In this document: positions 1-6,604 of the stretch, in pieces
Numbering within the stretch: the stretch's first letter is position 1
Layout: every line of letters begins with the position of its first letter
From: an uncultured Catenibacterium sp.
GTDB taxonomy: Bacteria > Bacillota_I > Bacilli_A > Erysipelotrichales > Coprobacillaceae
DNA length: 12,194 nt
Direction of reading: 5' to 3'
Assembly (NCBI RefSeq): GCF_900764565.1
Contig: NZ_CAAFOM010000259.1
Coordinates: 1-12,194 of the forward strand
Made by a program: the position numbers and the translations under genes
Notes under the pieces: model-generated
What the model was told of the DNA's origin: nothing
The model's input: the letters and a program-made list of their open reading frames with translations, nothing else
Databases searched by the model: none

Positions 1-476
1 ACTGATTCTGGTAACAAAGTTTCCTTTGATAAGATATATCTTTCATAATATCCACTGTCTAACTGTCTCTCCAACTGTCTTTTAGAATAATTTTCCTTGA
101 TGCATAGACGAATATAGAACTCTCTTTCCTCATCTGTCTTGCATCCCGACATTATCAGCAAGTGATTCGTCCAGCTAATTTGTGTCACCAGCGGTGTCAC
201 AATGTCATTATCCTTGTAAGTCTCATAAAATTTTTTCATTCTATAAAGACCTCTTCGGTTAAATCCTTTAATACCAGGAAATGTCTCCTGTATCTCTCTT
301 GAAATCTCATCTATATATGCATCGCCATACGAAGCGTTTTCCATTCCCCTGCTTAAGAACTCGCCTACTTTCCAATACATTTTGATAAGTTCCTCATTTA
401 CTTTTTTTAATGCATTTTGTCTAGATTCCTCAATTATATGAATTAATCCAGCTGCCGACATCAAATCATTACCCAT
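1..476 (-). CDS. DUF1016 / YhcG-type PDDEXK nuclease family protein, N-terminal part (runs off the window)
   Basis: About 158 residues are readable on the minus strand without a stop, starting at the ATG at 476-474 and continuing past the left edge. The start is supported by an AGGTGG-like ribosome site about nine bases upstream. Visible marks of the DUF1016 N-terminal domain are a YWKVGEFLSRG segment (residues ~35-45), YGDAYIDEISREI (~50-62), FNRRGLYRMKKFYETY (~72-87), ISWTNHLLIMS (~99-109), EEREFYIRLCIKENYS (~115-130) and RQLERQLDSGYYER (~132-145). In complete members this region precedes a C-terminal PDDEXK nuclease domain, which would lie outside the window. These proteins are often found near restriction systems or mobile DNA; their role is poorly defined. 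The family call is firm, the function is not. No partner gene is visible. Confidence 0.8.
   Translation of the reverse strand, partial: MGNDLMSAAGLIHIIEESRQNALKKVNEELIKMYWKVGEFLSRGMENASYGDAYIDEISREIQETFPGIKGFNRRGLYRMKKFYETYKDNDIVTPLVTQISWTNHLLIMSGCKTDEEREFYIRLCIKENYSKRQLERQLDSGYYERYILSKETLLPES
180..209 (-). repeat. In-gene copy of a 30-nt repeat (partner at 498-527)
   Basis: On the minus strand this stretch encodes NDIVTPLVTQ in the DUF1016 gene. It matches 498-527, exactly 318 bases away, at 27 of 30 positions. Because 318 is a multiple of three, the outside copy lies in the same reading frame and would read NEIVTPLVSQ, but a TAA lies only four codons before it. The in-gene copy is a degenerate dyad; the outside copy is a perfect one. 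Confidence 0.7.
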
Positions 477-496
477 ACAAATATTCCACCTTCCGA

Positions 497-521
497 ATTG
501 TGACACCAGTGGTGTCACAAT
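497..521. promoter_or_regulatory. 25-bp perfect inverted repeat upstream of the DUF1016 gene
   Basis: ATTGTGACACCA at 497-508 and its reverse complement TGGTGTCACAAT at 510-521 surround a single G at 509. It lies just upstream of the ribosome site (about 485-492) of the DUF1016 gene, so it would fall in the 5' leader or overlap the promoter. With a one-base centre it is more plausible as a protein-binding operator than as an RNA hairpin, although an 11-bp stem with a 3-nt loop is possible. No convincing -35/-10 pair could be fixed upstream. The dyad is seen directly; the operator role is inference. Confidence 0.5.
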
Positions 522-527
522 CTCATT

Positions 528-1160
528 TTTACTATTTTAACGAGAAATTCCTATATTCCAAGCAACTTATAAGACTTATTTATACAAAGTTAACCAATAC
601 TTTGCAGCTTTGTCAAAAAAATGGATATACAACAATATCATTGTTAACTACCCCAATTTACGCTTCACTTAGAAGTCAAGGCTTCTTGCTTCAAACACCA
701 CTGCCTAGCTAGTAACCTTACACTACCGTCAAGACTAAATGATGTCTAAAAGCGTTATATTCGACTAATCCCCTAGCCTATATGTCTTAAGATAGATTCT
801 CAAACATTTCCCTGAGACGATTTAAGATCACATCATCTATCATCTTATTACAATGTTTAATGCACATTCAAGGCTGATAATTCAATAAGAACACTGAATG
901 TTTATTATCTAATTTCATTGTGTTTATGACATTTTTTCTATTTTCATCTGATTACATATATATTACTACTGTCTAATAATAATGGCAAAACAAAACGACG
1001 TTTTTACCGCATTCCCCTATTTTAGAAGTGGTGGAATTTTTGCTCATGACGTATTAAAGTTCTATGAATAGTGCCTCTACAAGAGTAGTGCGAAAAGGCA
1101 GTTTCCTCCACCAACTATCATGTAAACTTAAGTTGACATTTGTAGTTTTCCTAGGAAATT
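528..1160. other. Intergenic region with no convincing gene; possible worn TnpB-element end at its left
   Basis: No frame here has a ribosome site together with a protein-like sequence. Read on the minus strand, about 643-790 ends in GGGGTAGTTAAC (reverse complement at 643-654) after a short hairpin (AGAAG 671-675 with CTTCT 682-686), which recalls the right end of IS200/IS605-type TnpB elements. A second nested hairpin lies at 1072-1100 (TGCCT/AGGCA outside, CTAC/GTAG inside). The rest (about 790-1060) is AT-rich, and I see nothing in it. Confidence 0.35.
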
Positions 1161-1181
1161 AAAAAGCCCCAAAAAGGGGCT
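1161..1181 (-). terminator. Intrinsic terminator of the metal ATPase gene
   Basis: On the minus strand AGCCCC, a TTTTT loop and GGGGCT are followed by a short T run. The stem (1165-1170 with 1176-1181) begins six bases after the ATPase stop codon, as expected for the 3' end of that transcript. Confidence 0.85.
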
Positions 1182-1186
1182 ATACA

Positions 1187-3298
1187 TCAATTTTCTAATA
1201 ATGATGTAGAAGATGATATCGCAAATATGAATGTAGAACCATTATGAATAAGTGATGTTGTACTTGCAGGTAAGACACCAAACATACCTAATAGAATCAA
1301 TCCTGTGTTCAATGTAACTATTTTTCTATAGTTACTTTTTATACGTTTCATTAACAATGCTGATAATTGTTTAAATACGACAATTTCTTCTAATGATGAA
1401 GAAGTAAGTGTCACATCCGCAAGTTCTCTCGCTATATCTGAACTATCCTGTAAAGAAATAGAGACATCCGCACAAGATAAGGCTGGGGTATCATTGACAC
1501 CATCACCTACCATGACAACAGTATGTCCTTCATCTCTTAACTTTTTCACATATTCTGCTTTATCTTCAGGTAATACACCAGCTAAATAGCCATCAATATT
1601 GAGTTCTTCTGCAATATGTTTAGCGGCATTCTCACTATCACCTGTTAACATGATGATATTCTTAAAACCACTTTTTCTTAGATTTTGAATAGTTTCTTTT
1701 GCTTCTGGTTTAAGTGGATCATAGATAGAAATAATACCAGCGAGTTCTCCACCTATTGCGAGGAATATTAAAGAGCTGGCTCCTTCACTTTGTAGCTTAT
1801 TAATGAGTGACTCTATTTCTTCTGTTCTATTTACATGTTCATCTTCAAATACAAAATGATCACTACCAATAATAGCACGCTGATCACGATAGACTGTCGC
1901 AATACCATGCGCAATAATGTATTTGACTTCTGCATGTTCTTCTTCATGATGAAGCTGTTCAAGTGAAGCCTGTTTTACTATCGCATTGGCGACACTATGT
2001 GGGAAATGTTCTTCTAAACAAGCTGCAATACGTAATACTTCATCACGTGTATAGTTTCCTATTGGTGTAACCTTCTGTACAAATGGCTGAGCATTTGTGA
2101 GAGTTCCTGTTTTATCAAAGACAATCGTATCTGCCTGATTCATTGCTTCTAGGTATTTACCACCTTTAACCATGACAGAATGACGACCTGCTTCCTGCAT
2201 CGCACTAATAATAGAAATAGATGTAGAAAGCTTGATTGCACATGAATAGTCTACAAGTAATACAGAAGATGCACGTGTAAGGTTTCTTGTGGCAAGTAAT
2301 AATCCAAAGAAAGCCACAAAACTATAAGGAACAATCGCATCTGCAAGATGTTCAGCCCCTGATTGAATACCTGCTTTCAATGATTCGTTTGTATCAATCA
2401 TATCTACAATCTTATTAATACGGCTTTCTAATTGTAGATTTCTTACCTTGATATAAATCTTACCTTCTTCTACAACAGTACCTGCAAAGACTGAACTACC
2501 TTGTTTCACCATCTTACTTAATGGTTCACCTGTAAAGCTTGATTCATTGATCATTGCTTCACCATTCATGACTTCACCATCTACTGGTACCATAGAACCT
2601 GTTTGTACGACTACAATATCTTCTTTCTGTAAATGAGTTGTAGGAATCTGTTTTTCTTTTCCTTCTTCTAATACCCATACTTTATCAATATTGACAGACA
2701 ATGTTTCTTTTAGCTGTAATGTTGTTGTTTTCTTTGTATAGTCTTCAAGTAATGAAGAGATATTCAATAAGAACATGATATTACGTGCTGTACCCCATTG
2801 TCCTGATAATAAAGAAACAGAGATACTTGTGGCATCTAGTACAGGAACATCAATACGTTTATGTACAAGAGAGTTCAATCCTTCTTTGACATATTGAATT
2901 GTATGATAAATGGTTAATACGTTTCTTATTGGTAAGGGTAGAAACCATTTGGATGCATATCTTCTTGCGATAATGCCTGTGAATTTTCCAATGTATTGAT
3001 CGTTGATATCACGGTGATCTATAAGATATTTGTTTTCTTTGATGATCTTTTCATAGGGTGCATCATTGAATTGTACTATATCTAAAGTATTGATTTTGTC
3101 AATCAAAGCATCTCTTTGATCATCACTATAGGTAAATAAAATAGAACCTGTTCTTTCATTGACATCAGCTGATTCAACCATATCCCATTTACATAATGCG
3201 AAATGTAAAGCAAGTGCCTTATTTCTAGAAAACTTATAACGTCCATAACGTATTCTCATACGTCCTGGAATATCATGTACAATATGATACTCTAACAT
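1187..3298 (-). CDS. P1B-type heavy-metal ATPase with an HMA_2-like N-terminus and no CPC motif
   Basis: A 703-residue cation-pumping ATPase of the cytoplasmic membrane. All catalytic motifs are present: TGEP at ~256-259, the phosphorylated Asp in DKTGT (D395), LTGDS at ~551-555 and GDGVND at ~598-603. The HP-type motif reads EEHFPHS (~429-435), and the final membrane segment has the P1B-typical HNGST (~685-689). The N-terminus (HIVHDIPGRMRIRYG) resembles HMA_2 domains and has no CxxC. The membrane metal site, normally CPC, reads DYSCAIK (~350-356), so only one Cys remains, and a Pro usual a few residues later is Ser. This points away from the classic Cu/Ag or Zn/Cd/Pb pumps. A Mn, Zn or Fe-type substrate as for mycobacterial CtpC is conceivable but unproven. 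The start has an AGGTG ribosome site eight bases upstream. It follows the small PacL-like gene in one transcript. Confidence 0.9.
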   Translation of the reverse strand: MLEYHIVHDIPGRMRIRYGRYKFSRNKALALHFALCKWDMVESADVNERTGSILFTYSDDQRDALIDKINTLDIVQFNDAPYEKIIKENKYLIDHRDINDQYIGKFTGIIARRYASKWFLPLPIRNVLTIYHTIQYVKEGLNSLVHKRIDVPVLDATSISVSLLSGQWGTARNIMFLLNISSLLEDYTKKTTTLQLKETLSVNIDKVWVLEEGKEKQIPTTHLQKEDIVVVQTGSMVPVDGEVMNGEAMINESSFTGEPLSKMVKQGSSVFAGTVVEEGKIYIKVRNLQLESRINKIVDMIDTNESLKAGIQSGAEHLADAIVPYSFVAFFGLLLATRNLTRASSVLLVDYSCAIKLSTSISIISAMQEAGRHSVMVKGGKYLEAMNQADTIVFDKTGTLTNAQPFVQKVTPIGNYTRDEVLRIAACLEEHFPHSVANAIVKQASLEQLHHEEEHAEVKYIIAHGIATVYRDQRAIIGSDHFVFEDEHVNRTEEIESLINKLQSEGASSLIFLAIGGELAGIISIYDPLKPEAKETIQNLRKSGFKNIIMLTGDSENAAKHIAEELNIDGYLAGVLPEDKAEYVKKLRDEGHTVVMVGDGVNDTPALSCADVSISLQDSSDIARELADVTLTSSSLEEIVVFKQLSALLMKRIKSNYRKIVTLNTGLILLGMFGVLPASTTSLIHNGSTFIFAISSSTSLLEN

Positions 3299-3313
3299 TC
3301 TCTTATCACCTAA

Positions 3314-3341
3314 AAAATAGGAAATAAAAATTTCCTATTTT
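3314..3341 (-). promoter_or_regulatory. Hairpin between the small PacL-like gene and the ATPase gene (attenuator or mRNA stabiliser)
   Basis: Arms AAAATAGGAAA (3314-3324) and TTTCCTATTTT (3331-3341) surround six bases. On the minus strand the stem overlaps the TAG stop of the small gene and is followed by a T run and then the ATPase ribosome site. It could end part of the transcripts or protect the 3' end of the upstream message, giving more small protein than pump. The stem is AT-rich, so termination would be partial. Confidence 0.55.
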
Positions 3342-3562
3342 GCTTCTTTCTTGCTTTTTGCTTCAGCATAGATATCTTTTGCATCTTCTACAATTGTATC
3401 ATATGTTGCAAGAGCATCATCCTTGATCTGCATACCAGTGGCTACTGACTTAACAGCTGCTTTTCTAGCGCAATCACTCTTTACAAACTTACTACCTGCA
3501 ACTGTAGCGGCAACACCGCCTACAAATGACCATAATAATTTGTTTTTGAATAAATCTTTCAT
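3335..3562 (-). CDS. Small membrane-anchored protein resembling PacL/DUF1490 P-ATPase-associated chaperones
   Basis: 75 residues. I start at the ATG at 3562-3560 because AAGGAGG at 3571-3577 sits eight bases upstream; the upstream ATG at 3595 (11 extra codons) has no ribosome site and overlaps the likely transcription start. Residues ~8-26 form a Gly/Ala-rich membrane segment (LLWSFVGGVAATVAG), then a lone Cys at ~31, then a charged helix (AAVKSVATGMQIKDDA, EDAKDIYAEAK). This order, and its place directly before a P1B ATPase, match mycobacterial PacL1 (Rv3269, DUF1490) beside CtpC; the style also recalls DUF6110 proteins. The Asp/His metal-binding tail of PacL1 is missing: this protein ends in a Lys/Glu tail. 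It probably assists or stabilises the neighbouring pump (inference from position and architecture). Real gene: high confidence; role: moderate. Confidence 0.8.
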   Translation of the reverse strand: MKDLFKNKLLWSFVGGVAATVAGSKFVKSDCARKAAVKSVATGMQIKDDALATYDTIVEDAKDIYAEAKSKKEAK

Positions 3563-3576
3563 ATTCTTCTCCTCCT

Positions 3577-3594
3577 TGTTAGTTATATCTAACA
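3577..3594. promoter_or_regulatory. Dyad GTTA-N8-TAAC (site 1) at the start of the metal-pump transcript
   Basis: TGTTAG (3577-3582) and CTAACA (3589-3594) surround six bases; the core is GTTA-N8-TAAC at 3578-3593. It lies between the -10 element (3600-3605) and the ribosome site (3571-3577), over the expected transcription start. A bound repressor here would block initiation. Two further cores with identical spacing lie upstream of the same promoter. Confidence 0.55.
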
Positions 3595-3599
3595 CTGTA

Positions 3600-3628
3600 A
3601 TAATAACACCACAGAGAAGGTTTGTGAA
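3600..3628 (-). promoter_or_regulatory. Sigma-A type promoter of the PacL-like/ATPase operon
   Basis: On the minus strand TTCACA (3628-3623) and TATTAT (3605-3600) are separated by exactly 17 bases, each one mismatch from consensus. The expected start is near 3593, about 30 bases before the small gene's ATG. Confidence 0.7.
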
Positions 3629-3632
3629 TAGA

Positions 3633-3672
3633 AAAAGTTAGAGGAGTGTAACTTTTGTTAGAGTAGCATAAC
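3633..3672. promoter_or_regulatory. Two further GTTA-N8-TAAC dyads (sites 2 and 3), 20 bp apart; possible weak terminator of the EamA gene
   Basis: Site 2 is the core at 3637-3652, extended to 8-bp arms AAAAGTTA/TAACTTTT (3633-3640 with 3649-3656). Site 3 is at 3657-3672. The two 16-bp cores agree at 13 of 16 positions and are offset by 20 bp, about two helical turns. Site 2 lies just upstream of the -35 element; site 3 covers the stop and last codons of the EamA gene. On the minus strand site 2 is also followed by a T run, so it may act as a weak terminator for the EamA gene. Confidence 0.5.
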
Positions 3673-4512
3673 TAATGTACCAGATACTATTAGTATTAAC
3701 CCAATTAATGATTTCTTAGAAAGTTTTTCATGGAAAATAAGATAAGAGAATAATACAGTAAAGAGAATACTGAGCTTATCAATAGGAGTCACTAAGCTTG
3801 CTGGTCCAATCTGCAAGGCATGATAGAAGCATAACCAAGAGCCTCCTGTCGCAAGACCTGATAAAACAATAAAGAGATATTCTTTCTTTGGTATACTCTT
3901 CATATTCATTTCACTATGTGTCACAAATACTACAATCCAGCTCATAATAAGGACAACACTTGTACGAATAGCTGTTCCTAGATTACTTTCAATATTTGTG
4001 ATACCAATCTTACCAAGTATTGTAGTCAAACTCGCAAAGACAACAGAAAGAACAGCATAAAGTAACCAGGCATTACTTGTCTGTGCTGTTCCCTTCTTCT
4101 TTTCTACCATTAAATATGTTCCAGTTGTAAGAATGATCATGCCGATAATCTTATAGACAGTTACACTTTCCTTGAATAATATAAAAGAAAGAATAATCGT
4201 CAATACAACACTTGTCTTATCTACAGCTGTGACTTTATTAATATTTCCTAGCTGTAATGCCCTAAAATAACATAACCAGCTCGCACCTGTTGAGAGTCCT
4301 GAAAGAATTAAGAATAGAAATGTCTTATGGGTGATTGTATAAATGGTGGAAAATGAACCGACTATTCCTACCATGATCCATGAAAAGATGAGTACGACTA
4401 TAGTACGTAATGCAGTCGCTAGATGAGAGTTTGTATGTTCAATACCACATTTTGCGAGAACTGCTGTAAAGCCTGCAAAAAAAGCAGAACCAAATGCATA
4501 AAAAATCCACAT
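3658..4512 (-). CDS. EamA-type (DMT superfamily) membrane transporter
   Basis: 284 residues with about ten hydrophobic segments in two homologous halves, the typical EamA layout. The internal duplication is plain: GLSTGASWLCYFRALQLG (~74-91) mirrors GLATGGSWLCFYHALQIG (~217-234), and each is followed by a VDKTS or IDKLS segment and an FxE motif (FKES, FHEK). Such proteins export or import small metabolites at the cytoplasmic membrane; no substrate can be read from the sequence. The ATG at 4512 is chosen because the first membrane helix begins at once. Its ribosome site (GGAGG, reverse complement of 4520-4524) lies seven bases upstream, inside the 3' arm of the transketolase terminator hairpin. 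No separate promoter was seen, so expression probably depends on read-through from transketolase or on a promoter inside that gene. Confidence 0.88.
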   Translation of the reverse strand: MWIFYAFGSAFFAGFTAVLAKCGIEHTNSHLATALRTIVVLIFSWIMVGIVGSFSTIYTITHKTFLFLILSGLSTGASWLCYFRALQLGNINKVTAVDKTSVVLTIILSFILFKESVTVYKIIGMIILTTGTYLMVEKKKGTAQTSNAWLLYAVLSVVFASLTTILGKIGITNIESNLGTAIRTSVVLIMSWIVVFVTHSEMNMKSIPKKEYLFIVLSGLATGGSWLCFYHALQIGPASLVTPIDKLSILFTVLFSYLIFHEKLSKKSLIGLILIVSGTLVMLL

Positions 4513-4515
4513 AAA

Positions 4516-4549
4516 AAAGCCTCCTTATAATACTATTATAGGAGGCTTT
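4516..4549 (-). terminator. Transketolase terminator hairpin that contains the EamA ribosome site
   Basis: On the minus strand AAAGCCTCC (4549-4541) pairs with GGAGGCTTT (4524-4516). Inside is a second near-perfect stem of TATAATA and TATTATA with one central base and one bulged T. The T run continues to 4513 and runs directly into the EamA ATG. The GGAGG of the 3' arm is the only ribosome site for that start, so the folded hairpin both ends transcription and hides the ribosome site on read-through RNA. Confidence 0.85.
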
Positions 4550-4560
4550 AATACGTTTGT

Positions 4561-6534
4561 TTAGAATTCTTTGATTGCTTTGATTACATCTTCTACAGTT
4601 AAATGGAATTCCTTGAATAAGTCTGCTGGCTTACCTGAAGCTCCAAATGTATCCATAGTGACATATTTGCCTTTGAATCCTGCGAATTCACCCCAAGATA
4701 AACGGCTGCCTGCTTCTACAATAATTCTATTTTCTACACATGATGGTAAAATAGATTCTTTGTATTCTTCAGACTGTTCTCTGAATAATTCCTGACAAGG
4801 CATAGAAACAATTCTGATATTTAAGTTAGGGTCTTTTAATTGTTCTTTAGCTTTAACGGCTAAGTCTACTTCTGAACCTGATGCAATGATGATGATATCT
4901 GGTTTACTCATACAGTCATCAATGATATAACCACCTCTTAAGGCACCTCTGTTACTTCCTACCATCTTAGGTAAGTCCTGTCTAGAAAGGATCAAAGATG
5001 TTGGTGTCTCTTTTGAACTCATTGCGACATACCAGCCTGCTTTTGTTTCAAATTCATCACATGGTCTAAATACATACATGTTAGGCATTGCACGAAGCAT
5101 AGTCAACTGTTCTACTGGTTCATGTGTTGGTCCATCTTCCCCTACACCGATACTATCATGAGTAAATACATAAGTAAGTGGAAGTTTCATTAATGAAGAC
5201 AAACGAGCCATAGGTTTTACATAGTCACTAAATACAAAGAATGTAGCGACATATGCCTTTAATCCACCATACAACATTAAACCATTACCGACTGCAGCCA
5301 TAGCCTGTTCTCTTACACCAAAGTGGATATTACGTCCACCATAGTTATCTGCGCTGAATTCACCTTCACCATTTAAGACTGTTTTATTAGAAGGTCCTAA
5401 GTCAGCTGAACCACCAATGAAGTTAGGGGCAAAATCCTTAATAAGGTTCATTGTTTCACCACTTGCAGCACGGGTTGCGATATTGTGATGTTTATTGGCC
5501 CAGAATAATGGGTTATCCTTGAAGATTCTTGCAAAATCAGGGTTGAAATACTGTTCCCATACAATCTTCATTTCTGGATATTCTTCAAAATATTTATCCT
5601 GCATGTTAGTCCAAGCATCATATAAATCATTGACACGTTTTTGTGTAGAAGCTAGATAATCATATACTTCTTCTGGTACATAGAATTCTTCCTGTGGAAG
5701 ACCTAGTTTTTCTTTAAGTGCCTTGATGTTATCCACACCGAGTGGTGCACCATGAGTGCTTTCTGAACCTTCGTTCGGACTATCTTTACCGATTGTAGTC
5801 TTGATTTCAATGAACTTAGGTTTACCTTTAATAGTCTTTGCTTTTTCTAATGCAGCAAGTACTTCATCTAAGTTATCTCCATCTTCTACAGTTAATGTTT
5901 CAAAGCCAAAAGCTTTTACTCTGTCTGATACATTTTCTGTAAATGTGATGTTTGTGTTACCTTCGATAGAAATGTTGTTTGAATCATATAAGATGATGAG
6001 CTTTTCTAACTTAAGTGTACCAGCAAGTGATAATGCTTCTGAAGAGATTCCTTCCATCATACATCCATCACCAGCTAATGCATAAACATAATGATCAAAT
6101 AGATCATAACCTGGTTTATTAAATACAGTGGCTAAATGAGCCTGACCCATTGCCATACCAACAGCCATGCCTAAGCCCTGTCCTAATGGACCTGTAGTCG
6201 CATCTACACCTACTGTGTGTCCATATTCTGGATGTCCTGGTGTAAGTGAACCTAACTGTCTAAACTGCTTTAAATCATCCATAGTTAAACCATACCCATA
6301 TAGATGTAATAAGCTATAAAGCATGCTTGAACCATGTCCTGCTGATAAAATAAAACGGTCTCTATTAATCCATTCAGGATGCTTTGCACTATGGTTTAAT
6401 ACCTGTGACCATAATACATGAGTGAATCCAGCAGCCCCTAAAGGAAGTCCTGGATGTCCTGAATTTGCTTTCTGAATCATATCTGCACAAAGTGCTTTAA
6501 TTGTATATACTGTTTTTTGATCAATCTTGTTCAT
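4561..6534 (-). CDS. tkt: Transketolase
   Basis: 657 residues, the usual transketolase size. It moves two-carbon ketol units between sugar phosphates in the non-oxidative pentose phosphate pathway, using thiamine diphosphate and a divalent metal in the cytosol. Visible motifs: SGHPGLPLGAA (~22-32), SAGHGSS (~64-70), the diphosphate/metal motif GDGCMMEG reaching to NN (~155-186), a HGAP substrate-binding His (~262), the catalytic Glu in FGVREQAMA (~408-416) and HDSIGVGEDGPTHEP in the pyrimidine domain. I start at the ATG at 6534 because the sequence then aligns with Bacillus-type transketolases from residue 1. An upstream ATG pair at 6561/6558 adds nine codons but sits almost on the expected transcription start. 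A GGGAG at 6548-6552 is a rather distant ribosome site for the chosen ATG. It lies downstream of the M20 gene with no terminator between. Confidence 0.96.
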   Translation of the reverse strand: MNKIDQKTVYTIKALCADMIQKANSGHPGLPLGAAGFTHVLWSQVLNHSAKHPEWINRDRFILSAGHGSSMLYSLLHLYGYGLTMDDLKQFRQLGSLTPGHPEYGHTVGVDATTGPLGQGLGMAVGMAMGQAHLATVFNKPGYDLFDHYVYALAGDGCMMEGISSEALSLAGTLKLEKLIILYDSNNISIEGNTNITFTENVSDRVKAFGFETLTVEDGDNLDEVLAALEKAKTIKGKPKFIEIKTTIGKDSPNEGSESTHGAPLGVDNIKALKEKLGLPQEEFYVPEEVYDYLASTQKRVNDLYDAWTNMQDKYFEEYPEMKIVWEQYFNPDFARIFKDNPLFWANKHHNIATRAASGETMNLIKDFAPNFIGGSADLGPSNKTVLNGEGEFSADNYGGRNIHFGVREQAMAAVGNGLMLYGGLKAYVATFFVFSDYVKPMARLSSLMKLPLTYVFTHDSIGVGEDGPTHEPVEQLTMLRAMPNMYVFRPCDEFETKAGWYVAMSSKETPTSLILSRQDLPKMVGSNRGALRGGYIIDDCMSKPDIIIIASGSEVDLAVKAKEQLKDPNLNIRIVSMPCQELFREQSEEYKESILPSCVENRIIVEAGSRLSWGEFAGFKGKYVTMDTFGASGKPADLFKEFHLTVEDVIKAIKEF

Positions 6535-6569
6535 TTTTTCTGTTTTTCTCCCATTCATCATTGTTAAAT

Positions 6570-6599
6570 ATTATACCTTTTCTCTTTTTGTGAATGCAA
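6570..6599 (-). promoter_or_regulatory. Likely promoter of transketolase
   Basis: A perfect TATAAT at 6575-6570 on the minus strand, with a poor -35 (TTGCAT, 6599-6594) at 18-bp spacing. The expected start falls around 6563, only one or two bases before the upstream ATG pair, which favours the later ATG at 6534 as the real start. Confidence 0.5.
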
Positions 6600-6604
6600 G
6601 ATAT

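Noticed and set aside
500..712. Open frame of 70 codons on the plus strand (MTPVVSQ...)
   Set aside because: No ribosome site, no protein-like composition, and its start lies within the dyad and repeat copied from the minus-strand DUF1016 gene.
3563..3595. Eleven-codon longer start of the PacL-like protein
   Set aside because: The strong AAGGAGG lies inside that extension and points to the later ATG; the upstream ATG overlaps the predicted transcription start.
6535..6561. Nine-codon longer start of transketolase at the ATG pair 6561/6558
   Set aside because: It would leave a leader of one or two bases behind the TATAAT, has no ribosome site, and extends beyond the usual family N-terminus; it cannot be fully excluded.
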